The notes: a model not told the origin generated them from the letters alone. A stretch of DNA of 64,000 bases from JBBROS01 sp965260935 (GCA_965260935.1 OZ253374.1:124001-188000); one strand, 5' to 3'; positions 47,680 to 57,119 are shown, counted from the first letter of the stretch. A program made the numbers and translations.

Positions 47680-47763
47680 ATACGCTCTCCTCAAGCAACC
47701 GATGCCGGAGCATACAAGCCCGCAGCCGCCGCTCAACCGCCGCCCCCTGGCGCGAACGAACCC

Positions 47764-47792
47764 TTGGTTCCCAGCCCGACCCCCGGCATAAC
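47764..47792 (+). promoter_or_regulatory. Leaderless promoter of the MaoC gene
   Basis: TTGGTT (47764-47769) and CATAAC (47787-47792) are 17 nt apart, so the predicted +1 is 47799, the A of the ATG. There is no ribosome binding site. The helicase gene at 54360 has the same layout with 13 identical bases around the -35 (CCCTTGGTTCCCA). Confidence 0.6.
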
Positions 47793-47798
47793 CGGCCA

Positions 47799-48275
47799 AT
47801 GAGCGAGCCGGACCCCGCCCCCCTCTACTTCGACGACCTCACCGTCGGCCAGCAATTCAAGTCCGATCCCATAACCATCGAGCGCGACCGCCTCGTCGCC
47901 TTCGCCGCCGAGTTCGACCCCCAGCCGCAGCACCTCGACGAGGACCAAGCCAGCCGAAGCATGTTCGGCGCCCTCGTCGCCAGCGGCTGGCACACCGCGG
48001 CGCTCACCATGCGCATGCAGCTCGACGCCGCGATGGGCCGCATCCCCGGCGGTGCCATGGGCGCGCAGGTCGACAAGCTGCAATGGCTCCGCCCCGTCCT
48101 GCCCAACGACTCCCTCCGCGCCGTCATCGACGTCCTCGACCTCCGCGAAAGCCGCTCCCGCCCGGACCGCGGCCTCGCCACCCTGCGCACCACCACCCTC
48201 AACCAGAACAACCAGCCGGTCATGCAGATGACCGCCGCCGTCCTCATGCCCCGGCGGCCAGTCACGGAATCGTGA
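47799..48275 (+). CDS. MaoC-like dehydratase/hydratase
   Basis: A single hot-dog domain of 158 residues; AAEFDPQPQHLDEDQA has the hydratase-2 Asp-x4-His pair (Asp40, His45), and FGALVASGWHTAAL is the following family block. Such enzymes hydrate or dehydrate acyl-CoA double bonds. It is the first gene of the short run toward the lipoproteins and begins directly at its promoter. The exact substrate is not clear. Confidence 0.85.
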   Translation: MSEPDPAPLYFDDLTVGQQFKSDPITIERDRLVAFAAEFDPQPQHLDEDQASRSMFGALVASGWHTAALTMRMQLDAAMGRIPGGAMGAQVDKLQWLRPVLPNDSLRAVIDVLDLRESRSRPDRGLATLRTTTLNQNNQPVMQMTAAVLMPRRPVTES

Positions 48276-48323
48276 GCAAAACCCAACTGCCCGTGCAACC
48301 CCGGCTTTGCTAACCGCTGCGCA

Positions 48324-48833
48324 ATGAATCTGTTCAAACCCGCTTGCCTGCTCGCCCTCCTGGCCCTCCCGGGCTGCGGCGCGCTGCTTACCGAAGGCAC
48401 CTCCGACCTCGCCGGCATCGCCGCCTCCGGCATCTCCTCGGGCGTCACCAAGAACGCCACCGCCGCCGCGGCCATCGGCCTCGGCGTCCAGTCGGTCGCC
48501 TCCACCGGCCTCAAATACGTCACCCGCCGCCTCCACGGCAACGAGCAGGACGCCATCGCCCAGGCCGCCGGCCCGCTCGAACCGGGCGCCGTCGCCCGCT
48601 GGTCCATGAGCCACACTCTCCCGGTCGAACCCGACCAGCAAGGCGACGTCGCCGTCAGCCGCGTCTTCGGCGCCGGCCCGATCGAATGCAAGGAAGTGGT
48701 GTTCTCCATCGAGACCACCGAGAACAAGCAGGTCCAGCGCGCCTTCTACATCACCAACATCTGCAACGACGGCGCAGCCTGGCGCTGGGCCAGCGCCGAG
48801 CCCGCCACCGAACGCTGGGGCGGCCTGCAGTGA
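48324..48833 (+). CDS. Lipoprotein of unknown function, twin 1
   Basis: A 169-residue protein with a lipoprotein signal: LLALLALPGCGALL, lipidated Cys about 18. After a Gly/Ala-rich middle it has EQDAIAQAAG, C-K-E-V-V-F and a C-terminal WRWASAEPATERWGGLQ. The next gene repeats all three blocks, so the two are tandem relatives. A box resembling GCTAAC lies just before the ATG. No family is recognised. Confidence 0.75.
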   Translation: MNLFKPACLLALLALPGCGALLTEGTSDLAGIAASGISSGVTKNATAAAAIGLGVQSVASTGLKYVTRRLHGNEQDAIAQAAGPLEPGAVARWSMSHTLPVEPDQQGDVAVSRVFGAGPIECKEVVFSIETTENKQVQRAFYITNICNDGAAWRWASAEPATERWGGLQ

Positions 48834-49288
48834 AGCGCCTCTTGCCGCTGCTCCTTCTCCTGAGCGGCTGCAGCGCCGTCCCCGGCATCGTCGGCGCGGT
48901 CTCGGGCGCGGGCGCAGGCGCCGCAACCGCCAACCCCGCCGTCGGCTTCCTCGTCGGCATCTCCGTCCGCGCCGCCGGCGACTACGTCCAGGCCTACATC
49001 GACCGCTCCCGCCAACGGGGCGAGCAGGACGCCATCGCCGACGCCGCTGGCAACGCCCCGCTCGGCCAGGCCCGGCTCTGGGAGATCATCCACACCATCC
49101 CCATCGGCAACGAGCGCGGCACCGTAACCCCCATCCGCGACATCCAAAATCCCCTCGCCAACTGTCGCGAGGTCCTGTTCGCCGTCGAGGACGGCGGCGT
49201 CTTCACCACCCCTATCTGCCACGGGCAGGACGGCTGGAAATGGGCCGCGGCGGACCCGGCGGTCGCCCGCTGGGGCTTCTTGCAGTAA
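48830..49288 (+). CDS. Lipoprotein of unknown function, twin 2
   Basis: A 152-residue lipoprotein (LLLLLSGCSAVPG, lipidated Cys near 14) starting at GTG over the stop of twin 1 (GTGA). Shared blocks are EQDAIADAAG, CREVLFAVE and WKWAAADPAVARWGFLQ. Co-translation and divergence suggest a heteromeric envelope partner pair. No enzymatic motif is seen. Confidence 0.78.
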   Translation: MKRLLPLLLLLSGCSAVPGIVGAVSGAGAGAATANPAVGFLVGISVRAAGDYVQAYIDRSRQRGEQDAIADAAGNAPLGQARLWEIIHTIPIGNERGTVTPIRDIQNPLANCREVLFAVEDGGVFTTPICHGQDGWKWAAADPAVARWGFLQ

Positions 49289-49329
49289 CGGTCCCGCGCC
49301 GGGCTGGCCAGCGGCGCGTGGCGAAACGC

Positions 49330-51360
49330 TTACTCCGCCGCCGCATCCAGCTCCGTCTGCTTGGCCAAGGCCGGCAGCAGCGGCAGCAGCAGCGTCAAGT
49401 CCCGCTCCGCCACGCAGCAAAGATACTGCTCCACCGGCGGCGCGTCCCCCTCCTGCTCCGGCAACGGCAGCCCGTCGGCCCCGAGCGGCAGCGCCGCCAG
49501 CCCAAGGTCCCCATACACCTTCAGCAAACCCGGCCCCGCACGCCACACCGCCGGGTCCAGCCCCTCCTGTTGCGCCAGGTCGCGCAAGGTCCAGATCGCC
49601 GACACCCGGTCCCCTGCCGAACCGGCCGGGTCGCCCAGGCCAAGCAGCACCCGCCCGCACCGCCGGAACGGCATCCCGGCCCGGCCCATCTCCCCCAGCA
49701 CCATCCCGTCCGCCTCCGCTGGCGGCACTGCCCCGAGCGACGCGTAGTGCAGCCGCCCCCCGCCCGACCACGGCACCCAAGCCACCCGCCCGGGCCGGAT
49801 CAGCCGCCAAAGCGCGATCAGCGCCAGCCCCACCGCCAGCCCGACCGTCGCCCGTAACGCGTTCGGCGCCTCCGGCGACAGCACGAGCTCCAGCCATGAA
49901 TTGTCGTCGAGCCCCCGAACCTTCGGCTCGAACGCCGCCAAGGTCAGCACGCACAGCACCAGCGCCATCAGCGGCGCCAATGTCCCGGCCCGCAGCGGCC
50001 CGCTCAGCAGCCGGGCATGGCGGTAATAAGCGTTCCGGAACGGCAAAAGCAGCAGCGTCGCCAGTACCATGACCGCCGGCACCCAGGCGGCCAAACCCTG
50101 CGCCGCCGTGATCGCCGCCGCCGCCAGCAGCAGCCCGATCGTCAGGAACCACGCCAATGTCACCCGCTGCGACAGCCCGACCGACATCACGATCAGCGTC
50201 GCCCCGATCAACGACGGCAGATAGCGCCCCGCGTCGGTCGCCAGCGTCAGGTAGTCCGGGTCCATCCACGACACGTCCGGCCGGTCGTCCAGCAGCCCGA
50301 CCCCCAGCAGCAACGCCCCGCACAAAGCCACCACCCCCGCCGCCGCCACGGCCGCGAACGCCGGCTCGCTCCAGCGCGACAACCCCTGGACCCTCTGCGC
50401 CATCCGGGGGCTGCGCACCATCGCTCCGCCCCGCAACATGATCTCGTTGCCCGCGAACAGCGCCCCCGCCAGGAACAACGGGATCACGTAATAGAACAGC
50501 CGGAACACCACGATCGCGCCCACGATCTGCGGCGCCTGCACGTACGGTTCCAGCCCCAGCAGCATCGCCCCGTCGAACACCCCGATCCCGCCCGGCAAGT
50601 TGGCCGCCAGCCCCGCCGTATAGGACGCGACGTAGATCCCCAGGAAACGGATGTATGTCAATCCAGGCGCTTCCGGCAGCAGGTGATAGAAAATCCCCGC
50701 CGTGATCGCCACGTCAACCGTCGCCAGCGCCACCTGCAGCAACGCCATCCGCCACCCCGGCAACCCGATCTCGGTCCCGAACAGCCTGACCGAGCCCACG
50801 AACCGCGACAACGTCATGTAGGCGATCACCACCGCCCACATCGCCACCCCGATCGCGTACATCGCCAGCGTCGGCACCTTGTCCCCGAAAAATGGGATCG
50901 CGTCCGGCTCGACGAACAGGATCGTCCCGCCCAGCACCAGCCCGCCCAGCGTGAACGTCAAGCTGCAGAACGCCACCACCTTGGCGATCTGGAACGGCGT
51001 CAGCCCCCAATGCGCGTAAAGCCGGTATCGCACCGCGGCCCCCGACACGGCCGCGAACCCCAGATTGTGCGACAGCGCATAGGCGCAGAACGACGCGAAC
51101 GACACCCGCGCATAGCTCACCTTATGCCCGGCATAAATCGTGCCCAGCCGGTCATAAAACGTCAGCACGCCGTAGGAAAGCACCGTCCAAACCAACGACC
51201 CGATCAGCGCCGACCGCGGGATCGCATCCAGCGCCGCCCTGATGTCCGCGATCTTGAGGTGCCGGAACTCCTTCCACACCACGTAGACCGCCCCCACCAG
51301 CAGCACGACGCCCACCACCGCCGGCAAGTGCCGCGCCGCCCGCTTCAGCCACGGCGGCAT
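49330..51360 (-). CDS. MprF-like flippase with shortened synthase domain
   Basis: The 676-residue membrane protein has the N-terminal lysyl-PG flippase/UPF0104-type helices (NLPGGIGVFDG, AVSGAAVRYRLY) and more helices to about 540. The soluble C-terminus is only about 130 residues (DGMVLGEMGRAG, LLKVYGDLGL, YLCCVAERD), shorter than the full lysyl-phosphatidylglycerol synthase domain (DUF2156) of about 300. It may therefore flip but not aminoacylate lipids, or use a trimmed active site. The class I lysyl-tRNA synthetase gene is just upstream in the same operon (25-bp gap). Confidence 0.75.
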   Translation of the reverse strand: MPPWLKRAARHLPAVVGVVLLVGAVYVVWKEFRHLKIADIRAALDAIPRSALIGSLVWTVLSYGVLTFYDRLGTIYAGHKVSYARVSFASFCAYALSHNLGFAAVSGAAVRYRLYAHWGLTPFQIAKVVAFCSLTFTLGGLVLGGTILFVEPDAIPFFGDKVPTLAMYAIGVAMWAVVIAYMTLSRFVGSVRLFGTEIGLPGWRMALLQVALATVDVAITAGIFYHLLPEAPGLTYIRFLGIYVASYTAGLAANLPGGIGVFDGAMLLGLEPYVQAPQIVGAIVVFRLFYYVIPLFLAGALFAGNEIMLRGGAMVRSPRMAQRVQGLSRWSEPAFAAVAAAGVVALCGALLLGVGLLDDRPDVSWMDPDYLTLATDAGRYLPSLIGATLIVMSVGLSQRVTLAWFLTIGLLLAAAAITAAQGLAAWVPAVMVLATLLLLPFRNAYYRHARLLSGPLRAGTLAPLMALVLCVLTLAAFEPKVRGLDDNSWLELVLSPEAPNALRATVGLAVGLALIALWRLIRPGRVAWVPWSGGGRLHYASLGAVPPAEADGMVLGEMGRAGMPFRRCGRVLLGLGDPAGSAGDRVSAIWTLRDLAQQEGLDPAVWRAGPGLLKVYGDLGLAALPLGADGLPLPEQEGDAPPVEQYLCCVAERDLTLLLPLLPALAKQTELDAAAE

Positions 51361-51385
51361 CAAGCCGCGCCCTCGCTGGCCGGCA

Positions 51386-52966
51386 TCAGGCGGCGTCCGC
51401 GGCCAAGGACAACCTGTCCTCGATCAGCCGCACGGTCTCCGCCACGCCGTACAAGGCGATGAACCCCCCGAACCGCGGCCCCTCGGCCTGCCCGAGCAGC
51501 ACCTGGTAAAGGCACGCGAACCAATCCTTCAGCGCCGCGAACGGATGCCGCTTGCCCACCTCGTAAACCAGGTCCTGGATCGCCTCGGGCGTTTGCCCGT
51601 CCGGCAAGCCGCGCAGCCGCGCAGCCAGGTCGGCTAGCGCCGCCCGCTCGGTCTCCGTCGCCGCCCGGAACCGCTTCGCCGGACGCACGAAATCTTGGTA
51701 ATACCGCACCGCGTGCCCCACCAGCGCGTCAAAGAACGGGCTCGCCCCCGGCGCAGCCTCTGGGCTGTACCGCCGCAAAAACCCCCAAAGCATGTCCGGC
51801 GTGTCCGCGTTCACCACGCTCGCCAGGTTCAGCAGCATCCCGAACGAAACCGGGCAAGCCACCCCCTCGTTCCACTGCCCCAGCACGTGCCAGGCCGGGT
51901 TGGTCGCCCGCGCCCCCGCCTCCTGCCCCGGCAACTTGGCCGCGTTGGCCACGAACTCGTCCACCGCCCGCGGGATCACGTCAAAGAACAGCCGCTTCGC
52001 CCGCGTCGGCTGGTGATACATGAACTGCCCCAGGCTCTCGGGCGGCGCATACTTGAGCCACTGCTCCACGCTCAGCCCGTTGCCCTTGCTCTTGCTGATC
52101 TTCTGGTGCTGCTCGTCCAGGAACAGCTCATACGTGAACCCCACCGGCGGCTCGCTCCCTAGAACCCGGCACACCCGCCCCGAAAGCCGCACGCTGTCGA
52201 TCAGATCCTTGCCCGACATCTCGTAATCCACGTCGAGCGCATGCCACCGCATCGCCCAGTCCGCCTTCCATTGCAGCTTGCAGCCCCCGCCCGTAACCGG
52301 CGTCTCATACCGCGCCCCCGTCTCCGGGTCCTGCCAGAACACCGTCCCCGCGTCCGCGTCCACCCGGTCGATCCGCACCTGCATCACCCGCCCGCTCACC
52401 GGGTGCAGCGGCAGGAACGGCGAATAGGTCGCCCGCCGCTCCGGCCCCAAGGTCGGCAGGATCGTCGCCACGATCGCCTCGTGCCGCTCCGCCACCGCCC
52501 GCAACGCCGCATCGAACCGCCCGGCCGCGTAATACTCAGTGGACGACGCGAACTCGTAATCGAACCCGAACCCGTCCAGGAAAGCCCGCAGCCGCGCGTT
52601 GTTGTGCGCCCCGAAGCTCTCGTGCGTCCCGAACGGGTCCGGCACCCGCGTCAACGGCTGCCCGATGTACCGTGCCAGCATCTCCCGGTCCGGCACGTTG
52701 TCCGGCGCCTTGCGCAGCCCGTCCATATCGTCGCTGAACGCCAGCAGCCGCGACTTGAGCCCGGTCAGCGCCGTGAACGCCCGCCGTACCCAGCTCGTCC
52801 GCGCCACCTCACCGAACGTGCCGATATGCGGCAACCCCGACGGCCCATACCCCGTCTCGAACAGCGCCTCCCGCTTGCCCGCCGCCTCCAGCCGCGCTGC
52901 AACCTTCGCCGCTTCCTCGAACGGCCAAGCCTTCGGGACGTCAATATTTCGCAATGGTTCCGACAT
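51386..52966 (-). CDS. lysS: Class I lysyl-tRNA synthetase
   Basis: A 526-residue enzyme of the archaeal/alphaproteobacterial class I type. The HIGH-like motif is LPHIGTF (46-51) and KMSKS is KISKSKGN (289-296). ATG at 52966 is used; the frame is open to a TTG at 52987. It charges tRNA-Lys for protein synthesis and, through its neighbour, may also supply Lys-tRNA for lipid modification. An IS inserted 70 bp upstream could affect its promoter. Confidence 0.93.
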   Translation of the reverse strand: MSEPLRNIDVPKAWPFEEAAKVAARLEAAGKREALFETGYGPSGLPHIGTFGEVARTSWVRRAFTALTGLKSRLLAFSDDMDGLRKAPDNVPDREMLARYIGQPLTRVPDPFGTHESFGAHNNARLRAFLDGFGFDYEFASSTEYYAAGRFDAALRAVAERHEAIVATILPTLGPERRATYSPFLPLHPVSGRVMQVRIDRVDADAGTVFWQDPETGARYETPVTGGGCKLQWKADWAMRWHALDVDYEMSGKDLIDSVRLSGRVCRVLGSEPPVGFTYELFLDEQHQKISKSKGNGLSVEQWLKYAPPESLGQFMYHQPTRAKRLFFDVIPRAVDEFVANAAKLPGQEAGARATNPAWHVLGQWNEGVACPVSFGMLLNLASVVNADTPDMLWGFLRRYSPEAAPGASPFFDALVGHAVRYYQDFVRPAKRFRAATETERAALADLAARLRGLPDGQTPEAIQDLVYEVGKRHPFAALKDWFACLYQVLLGQAEGPRFGGFIALYGVAETVRLIEDRLSLAADAA

Positions 52967-53035
52967 GGGCGGCAAACTAGCCTGCAATCGTCATGACTGG
53001 AACAGTCAGGATGTCAATTGCCAGGCCATGCCAAG

Positions 53036-54283
53036 CAGGGCAATCGCTTGAACCGTACTGGGATTCCGGCGCGGCCTGAAGTCTGATTCATGGGAAACCT
53101 CTCGTTGAGGAGGTTTCCCGATGCCCGGCCCATCGCTGATCGACCACTTCGCGGTGCTGGAGGATCCGCGTCAGTCCTGGAAGGTGCTGTTTCCGTTGCC
53201 CGAGGTTCTGCTGGTCGTGCTCTGCGCCACGCTGGCCGGCGCGGAAGACTTCGTTGAAATCAGGCGCTGGGGCCAGACGCATCAGGAGTTCCTGCGCCGC
53301 CTGCTGCCGTTCAAGGCTGGTGTGCCCAGCCACGACACCCTCAACGACGTCATCAACGCTCTCGACGGCGCGCTCTTTGCCGAGTGCTTCACCGCCTGGG
53401 TCGAAACTCTCCGCGACCCGGCCCCGGCCCCGTCCACTGCACCCGAAATCGTCGCCATCGACGGCAAGACCTCACGCCGCACCCACGACCGTGCCAAGGA
53501 TCGCGGGCCACTCCACATGGTGTCAGCATGGGCCAGCAGCCAGCGCCTCGTGCTCGGCCAACAGGCGTGCGAGGCCAAGTCCAACGAGATCACCGCCATC
53601 CCGCTTCTGCTTGAACGCCTGGCGCTGACCGGGGCGCTTGTCACCATCGACGCCATGGGCACGCAAACCAAGATCGCCCAGGCCGTCCTCGACCGCGGCG
53701 GCGACTACCTGCTGGCGCTCAAGGGCAACCAGTCCAGCCTGCATGACGAGATCAGGCGCTACCTCGATGATCCCGCGGGCAAGGTCCACAGCCGGTTCGA
53801 GACGACCGACGGCGACCACGGCCGCATCGAGGTCCGCCGCCATTGGGTCAGCCACGACGTGGACTGGCTCACTACCGCCCGCCGGTTCCCGGGTGAGCCG
53901 CGGTTCCCGGGCCTGCGGGCCATCGCCGTCGTCGAGGCCGAGGTCGAACGCAACGCCAGCACCAGCTCCGAACGGCGCTACTACCTGTCGTCCTTGCCGC
54001 TCGATGCAAAGCTGTTCGCACACGCCGTGCGGTGCCACTGGCATGTCGAGAACCGCCTGCATTGGGTGCTCGATGTCGTGTTCCATGAGGACCTCAACCG
54101 CCTGCGATCCGGTGCCGGGCCGCAGAACATGGCCACGGTCCGGCACATGGCGATGAACCTGCTGCGCGGGCCGAAGGACAAACACAGCCTTAAGGTCAGG
54201 CGGAAATCAGCCGCTTGGGATACCGCCTATCTTGAAGCTTTGCTCCGCCAATCAGCGTGACCGCACTTCAAGCGATTGCCCTG
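53036..54283 (+). mobile_element. ISAs1-family insertion sequence, intact, with 10-bp target duplication
   Basis: The 1248-bp element ends in matching 17-bp inverted repeats (CAGGGCAATCGCTTGAA at the left, the complement at the right). The flanks repeat CCATGCCAAG exactly (53026-53035 and 54284-54293), the 10-bp target-site duplication. One complete transposase gene lies inside. Perfect flanks indicate recent insertion between lysS and the helicase gene. Confidence 0.92.
53121..54260 (+). CDS. ISAs1-family transposase
   Basis: A complete 379-residue DDE transposase. The acidic residues are visible in VAIDGKTSRR, VTIDAMGTQ and the C-terminal HWHVENRLHWVLDVVF. It begins at ATG after GAGGAGG and ends 23 bp before the right end of the element. 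No frameshift is seen, so the element may be active. Confidence 0.93.
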   Translation: MPGPSLIDHFAVLEDPRQSWKVLFPLPEVLLVVLCATLAGAEDFVEIRRWGQTHQEFLRRLLPFKAGVPSHDTLNDVINALDGALFAECFTAWVETLRDPAPAPSTAPEIVAIDGKTSRRTHDRAKDRGPLHMVSAWASSQRLVLGQQACEAKSNEITAIPLLLERLALTGALVTIDAMGTQTKIAQAVLDRGGDYLLALKGNQSSLHDEIRRYLDDPAGKVHSRFETTDGDHGRIEVRRHWVSHDVDWLTTARRFPGEPRFPGLRAIAVVEAEVERNASTSSERRYYLSSLPLDAKLFAHAVRCHWHVENRLHWVLDVVFHEDLNRLRSGAGPQNMATVRHMAMNLLRGPKDKHSLKVRRKSAAWDTAYLEALLRQSA

Positions 54284-54324
54284 CCATGCCAAGCCGTTCA
54301 CGAGCCCGCCCCAACCCGCAGCCC

Positions 54325-54353
54325 TTGGTTCCCACCCCACCCCCTGCCATACA
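54325..54353 (+). promoter_or_regulatory. Leaderless promoter of the helicase gene
   Basis: TTGGTT (54325-54330), 17 nt, CATACA (54348-54353). The predicted +1 is 54360, exactly the A of the ATG. No Shine-Dalgarno sequence precedes it. It mirrors the promoter at 47764. Confidence 0.6.
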
Positions 54354-54359
54354 CCAGCC

Positions 54360-57119
54360 ATGGCCGCCGCCAGCCCCGTCCTCCTGCCCGAAGCGCCCGC
54401 GCTCGTCGCCGGCAACGCCCGCGCCGCCATCCTGACCACCGACGGCGAGCTCCTCACCCTCCCCGCCGAGGAGGCCGCCGCCCACGTCCGCCAAGCCCCG
54501 GCCTTCCTTCTCCACGCCCCCGCCGCCTTCCGCCGCCTCGGCATCCAACCTGTCCCCGCGCTCGACCTGCTCGAACTCTTCGCCTTCGTCCTCCCCGCTC
54601 ATCCCGTCCCCCCCACCCCCCGCGGCCTCGCCCAAGCCCTCGATCTCCCGCCCCCGGACACCCTGGAAGGCGCCGCCGCCCTCCTGCCCCAGATCGCCGA
54701 AACCCTCCTCGCCCGCCTCGCCGCCGCGGCCAGCCTTCCCCGCCAGGCCCACGCCCCCGGCCTCGCCGCCCTCATGGGCGCGGCCGGCTGGCCCTGGTCC
54801 CGCTCCGTCCTCGCCGCCCTCGGCCAGCCCGCCGCCCGCCCCGCCAACCGCGGCCTGCGTGTCTGGGACGATCTCCCCAAATGGGAAGACGAGGCCCCGC
54901 CCCCTCCCCCCGCGTCCTTCCCCGTCCCCGCCGGGGAAGCCCGCGCCCGCCTCGCCGCCATGCTCGGCCCCGCCTCCGAGCAGCGCCCCGGCCAAGCCGA
55001 CTACGCCAGCGCCGCCGCCCAGGCCTTCGCCCCCCGCAACAGCCCCGGAGACCCCGCCGCCGTCCTCGCCGAAGCCGGCACCGGCACCGGCAAGACCCTC
55101 GGCTACATCGCCCCCGCCAGCCTCTGGGCCGAACGGAACAGCGCAGCCGTCTGGATCAGCACCTACACCCGCCACCTGCAACGTCAGATCGACGCCGAAC
55201 TCGCCCGCCTGGTCCCCGACCCCGCCGAGCGCCGCCGCCGCATCGTCATCCGCAAAGGCCGCGAGAACTACCTTTGCCTGCTCAACCTGCAGGAACAAAT
55301 AAGCAGCCTCTCCCCCCGCTCGCCCGGCGCGATCCCCCTCGCCCTCGTCGCCCGCTGGGCGCAAGCCACCGCCGACGGCGACGTCATGGGCGGCGACCTC
55401 CCCGGCTGGATTCCCGAACTGTTCGGCCCCCGCCTCCTGCCCGGCATCGCCGACCGCCGCGGCGAATGCATCCATGGCGCATGCACCCACTACCAGCGCT
55501 GCTTCGTCGAGCGCACCATCCGCCGCGCCCGCACGGCCGACCTCGTCGTCGCCAACCACGCCCTCGTCATGTCCCAGGCCGCCTGGGGCGGCCTCGACGA
55601 CGCCTACGTCCCCACCCGCTACGTCTTCGACGAGGGCCACCACCTGTTCGACGCCGCCGACGGCGCGTTCAGCGCCGAGCTCTCCGGCGCGGAAGCCGCC
55701 CTCCTCCGCCGCTGGCTCCTCGGCGCGGAAAATGCCCGCACCCGCGCCAAGGGCCTCCGCCCGAGGCTCGAAGCCATGGTCGGCGACCACGTCACCCTCG
55801 CCACCCATCTCCCCCCCATCCTCGACGCCGCCCGCGCCCTGCCCGGCCCCGGCTGGTCCACCCGCCTCGCGGGCAATCCAAGCGGCGACGCCGAACGCTT
55901 CCTCCACGCCATCCGCATCCAGATCCTCGCCCGCGCCCCCGAGGCCGAGTCCGCCTACAACGGTCCGGCCTGCCCCCTCCATCCCGCCGCCCCGAACCTC
56001 GCCGAAGCCGCCCGCGCCCTCGCCCAATCCCTTATCGCCCTCCTCGAACCCCTCCGCGCCCTCCGCGCCCAGATCGAAGCCGCCCTGGAACAGGACGCCG
56101 ACCTCGAACCCGAAGCCCGCCGCCGCCTGGAAGCCGCCGCCAACATGCTACAGCGCCGCGCCATCGACCGCCTCCTCGCCTGGCTCGCCATGCTCCTCGC
56201 CGTCAATGAACCCCCGCCCGAACCCGGCGTCCGCCCCGACTACATCCACCTTCTCCGCCTCGACCGCCGTGACGACCGCGACCTCGACGCCGCCCTCGCC
56301 CGCCACTGGCTCGACCCCACCATCCCCTTCGCCGCCGCCCTCGCCCGCCCCGCCCATGGCCTCCTCGTCACCTCCGCCACCCTGCGCGACACTGGCATCG
56401 ACGGCGTCGAAGCCTCCTGGTCCATGGCCGAGGCCCGCGTCGGCGCCAACCACCTCCCCTCCCCCGCCATCCGCGTCTCCGTCGCCAGCCCCTTCGACTA
56501 CGCCGCCCAGACCCGCGCCTTCGTCGTCACCGACGTCGCCCCCGAGCCAGCCGCCCTTGCCGGCGCCTACCGCGCCCTCTTCCTCGCCTCCAACGGCGGC
56601 GCGCTCGGCCTGTTCACCGCCATCCGCCGCCTCCAGGACATCCACCGCCGCATCGCCCCCGCGCTTGAGGAAGCCGGCCTCCTCCTCCTCGGCCAGCACG
56701 TCGACCCCATGGACAACGCCACCCTCGTCGACATCTTCCGCACCGAGACCGACTCCTGCCTGCTCGGCGTCGACGCCATGCGCGACGGCGTCGACGTCCC
56801 CGGGCGCGCCCTCCGCCTTGTCGTCTTCGACCGCGTCCCCTGGTCCCGACCCGACCTCCTGCACCGCGAGCGCCGCATCCACCTGTCCGGCGCGGACCCG
56901 AAATCCTACGACGACAGCAAGGCCCGCCTCCGCCTCCGCCAGGCCTTTGGCCGCCTCGTCCGCTCCGCTAACGACCACGGCGTCTTCGTCCTGCTCGACC
57001 GCCGCACTCCCTCGCGCCTTCTCTCCGCCTTCCCCCCCGGCGTCGCCGTCCGCCGCGTCGGCCTCGCCGAGGCCGTCTCGGAAACCGCCGCCTTCCTCGC
57101 GCAAACGACGCCCGCATGA
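54360..57119 (+). CDS. DinG/XPD-like iron-sulfur DNA helicase
   Basis: A 919-residue superfamily 2 helicase. Walker A is AEAGTGTGKT (237-246), the DEAD/H motif is DEGH (424-427), and four cysteines at about 306, 370, 375 and 381 are spaced like the 4Fe-4S cluster of XPD/DinG. LVTSATLRD and QAFGRLVRS are motifs III and VI. It should unwind DNA 5' to 3' in repair. The N-terminal 200 residues are Ala/Pro-rich and of unknown role. It has its own promoter. Confidence 0.88.
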   Translation: MAAASPVLLPEAPALVAGNARAAILTTDGELLTLPAEEAAAHVRQAPAFLLHAPAAFRRLGIQPVPALDLLELFAFVLPAHPVPPTPRGLAQALDLPPPDTLEGAAALLPQIAETLLARLAAAASLPRQAHAPGLAALMGAAGWPWSRSVLAALGQPAARPANRGLRVWDDLPKWEDEAPPPPPASFPVPAGEARARLAAMLGPASEQRPGQADYASAAAQAFAPRNSPGDPAAVLAEAGTGTGKTLGYIAPASLWAERNSAAVWISTYTRHLQRQIDAELARLVPDPAERRRRIVIRKGRENYLCLLNLQEQISSLSPRSPGAIPLALVARWAQATADGDVMGGDLPGWIPELFGPRLLPGIADRRGECIHGACTHYQRCFVERTIRRARTADLVVANHALVMSQAAWGGLDDAYVPTRYVFDEGHHLFDAADGAFSAELSGAEAALLRRWLLGAENARTRAKGLRPRLEAMVGDHVTLATHLPPILDAARALPGPGWSTRLAGNPSGDAERFLHAIRIQILARAPEAESAYNGPACPLHPAAPNLAEAARALAQSLIALLEPLRALRAQIEAALEQDADLEPEARRRLEAAANMLQRRAIDRLLAWLAMLLAVNEPPPEPGVRPDYIHLLRLDRRDDRDLDAALARHWLDPTIPFAAALARPAHGLLVTSATLRDTGIDGVEASWSMAEARVGANHLPSPAIRVSVASPFDYAAQTRAFVVTDVAPEPAALAGAYRALFLASNGGALGLFTAIRRLQDIHRRIAPALEEAGLLLLGQHVDPMDNATLVDIFRTETDSCLLGVDAMRDGVDVPGRALRLVVFDRVPWSRPDLLHRERRIHLSGADPKSYDDSKARLRLRQAFGRLVRSANDHGVFVLLDRRTPSRLLSAFPPGVAVRRVGLAEAVSETAAFLAQTTPA

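Noticed and set aside
45601..47802. A 733-codon frame opposite glgX
   Set aside because: Same artefact: low-complexity product on the wrong strand of a well-conserved enzyme.
54257..56209. Long frames in other phases of the helicase gene
   Set aside because: Pro/Arg- or Ser/Pro-rich shadows; only one phase holds helicase motifs.
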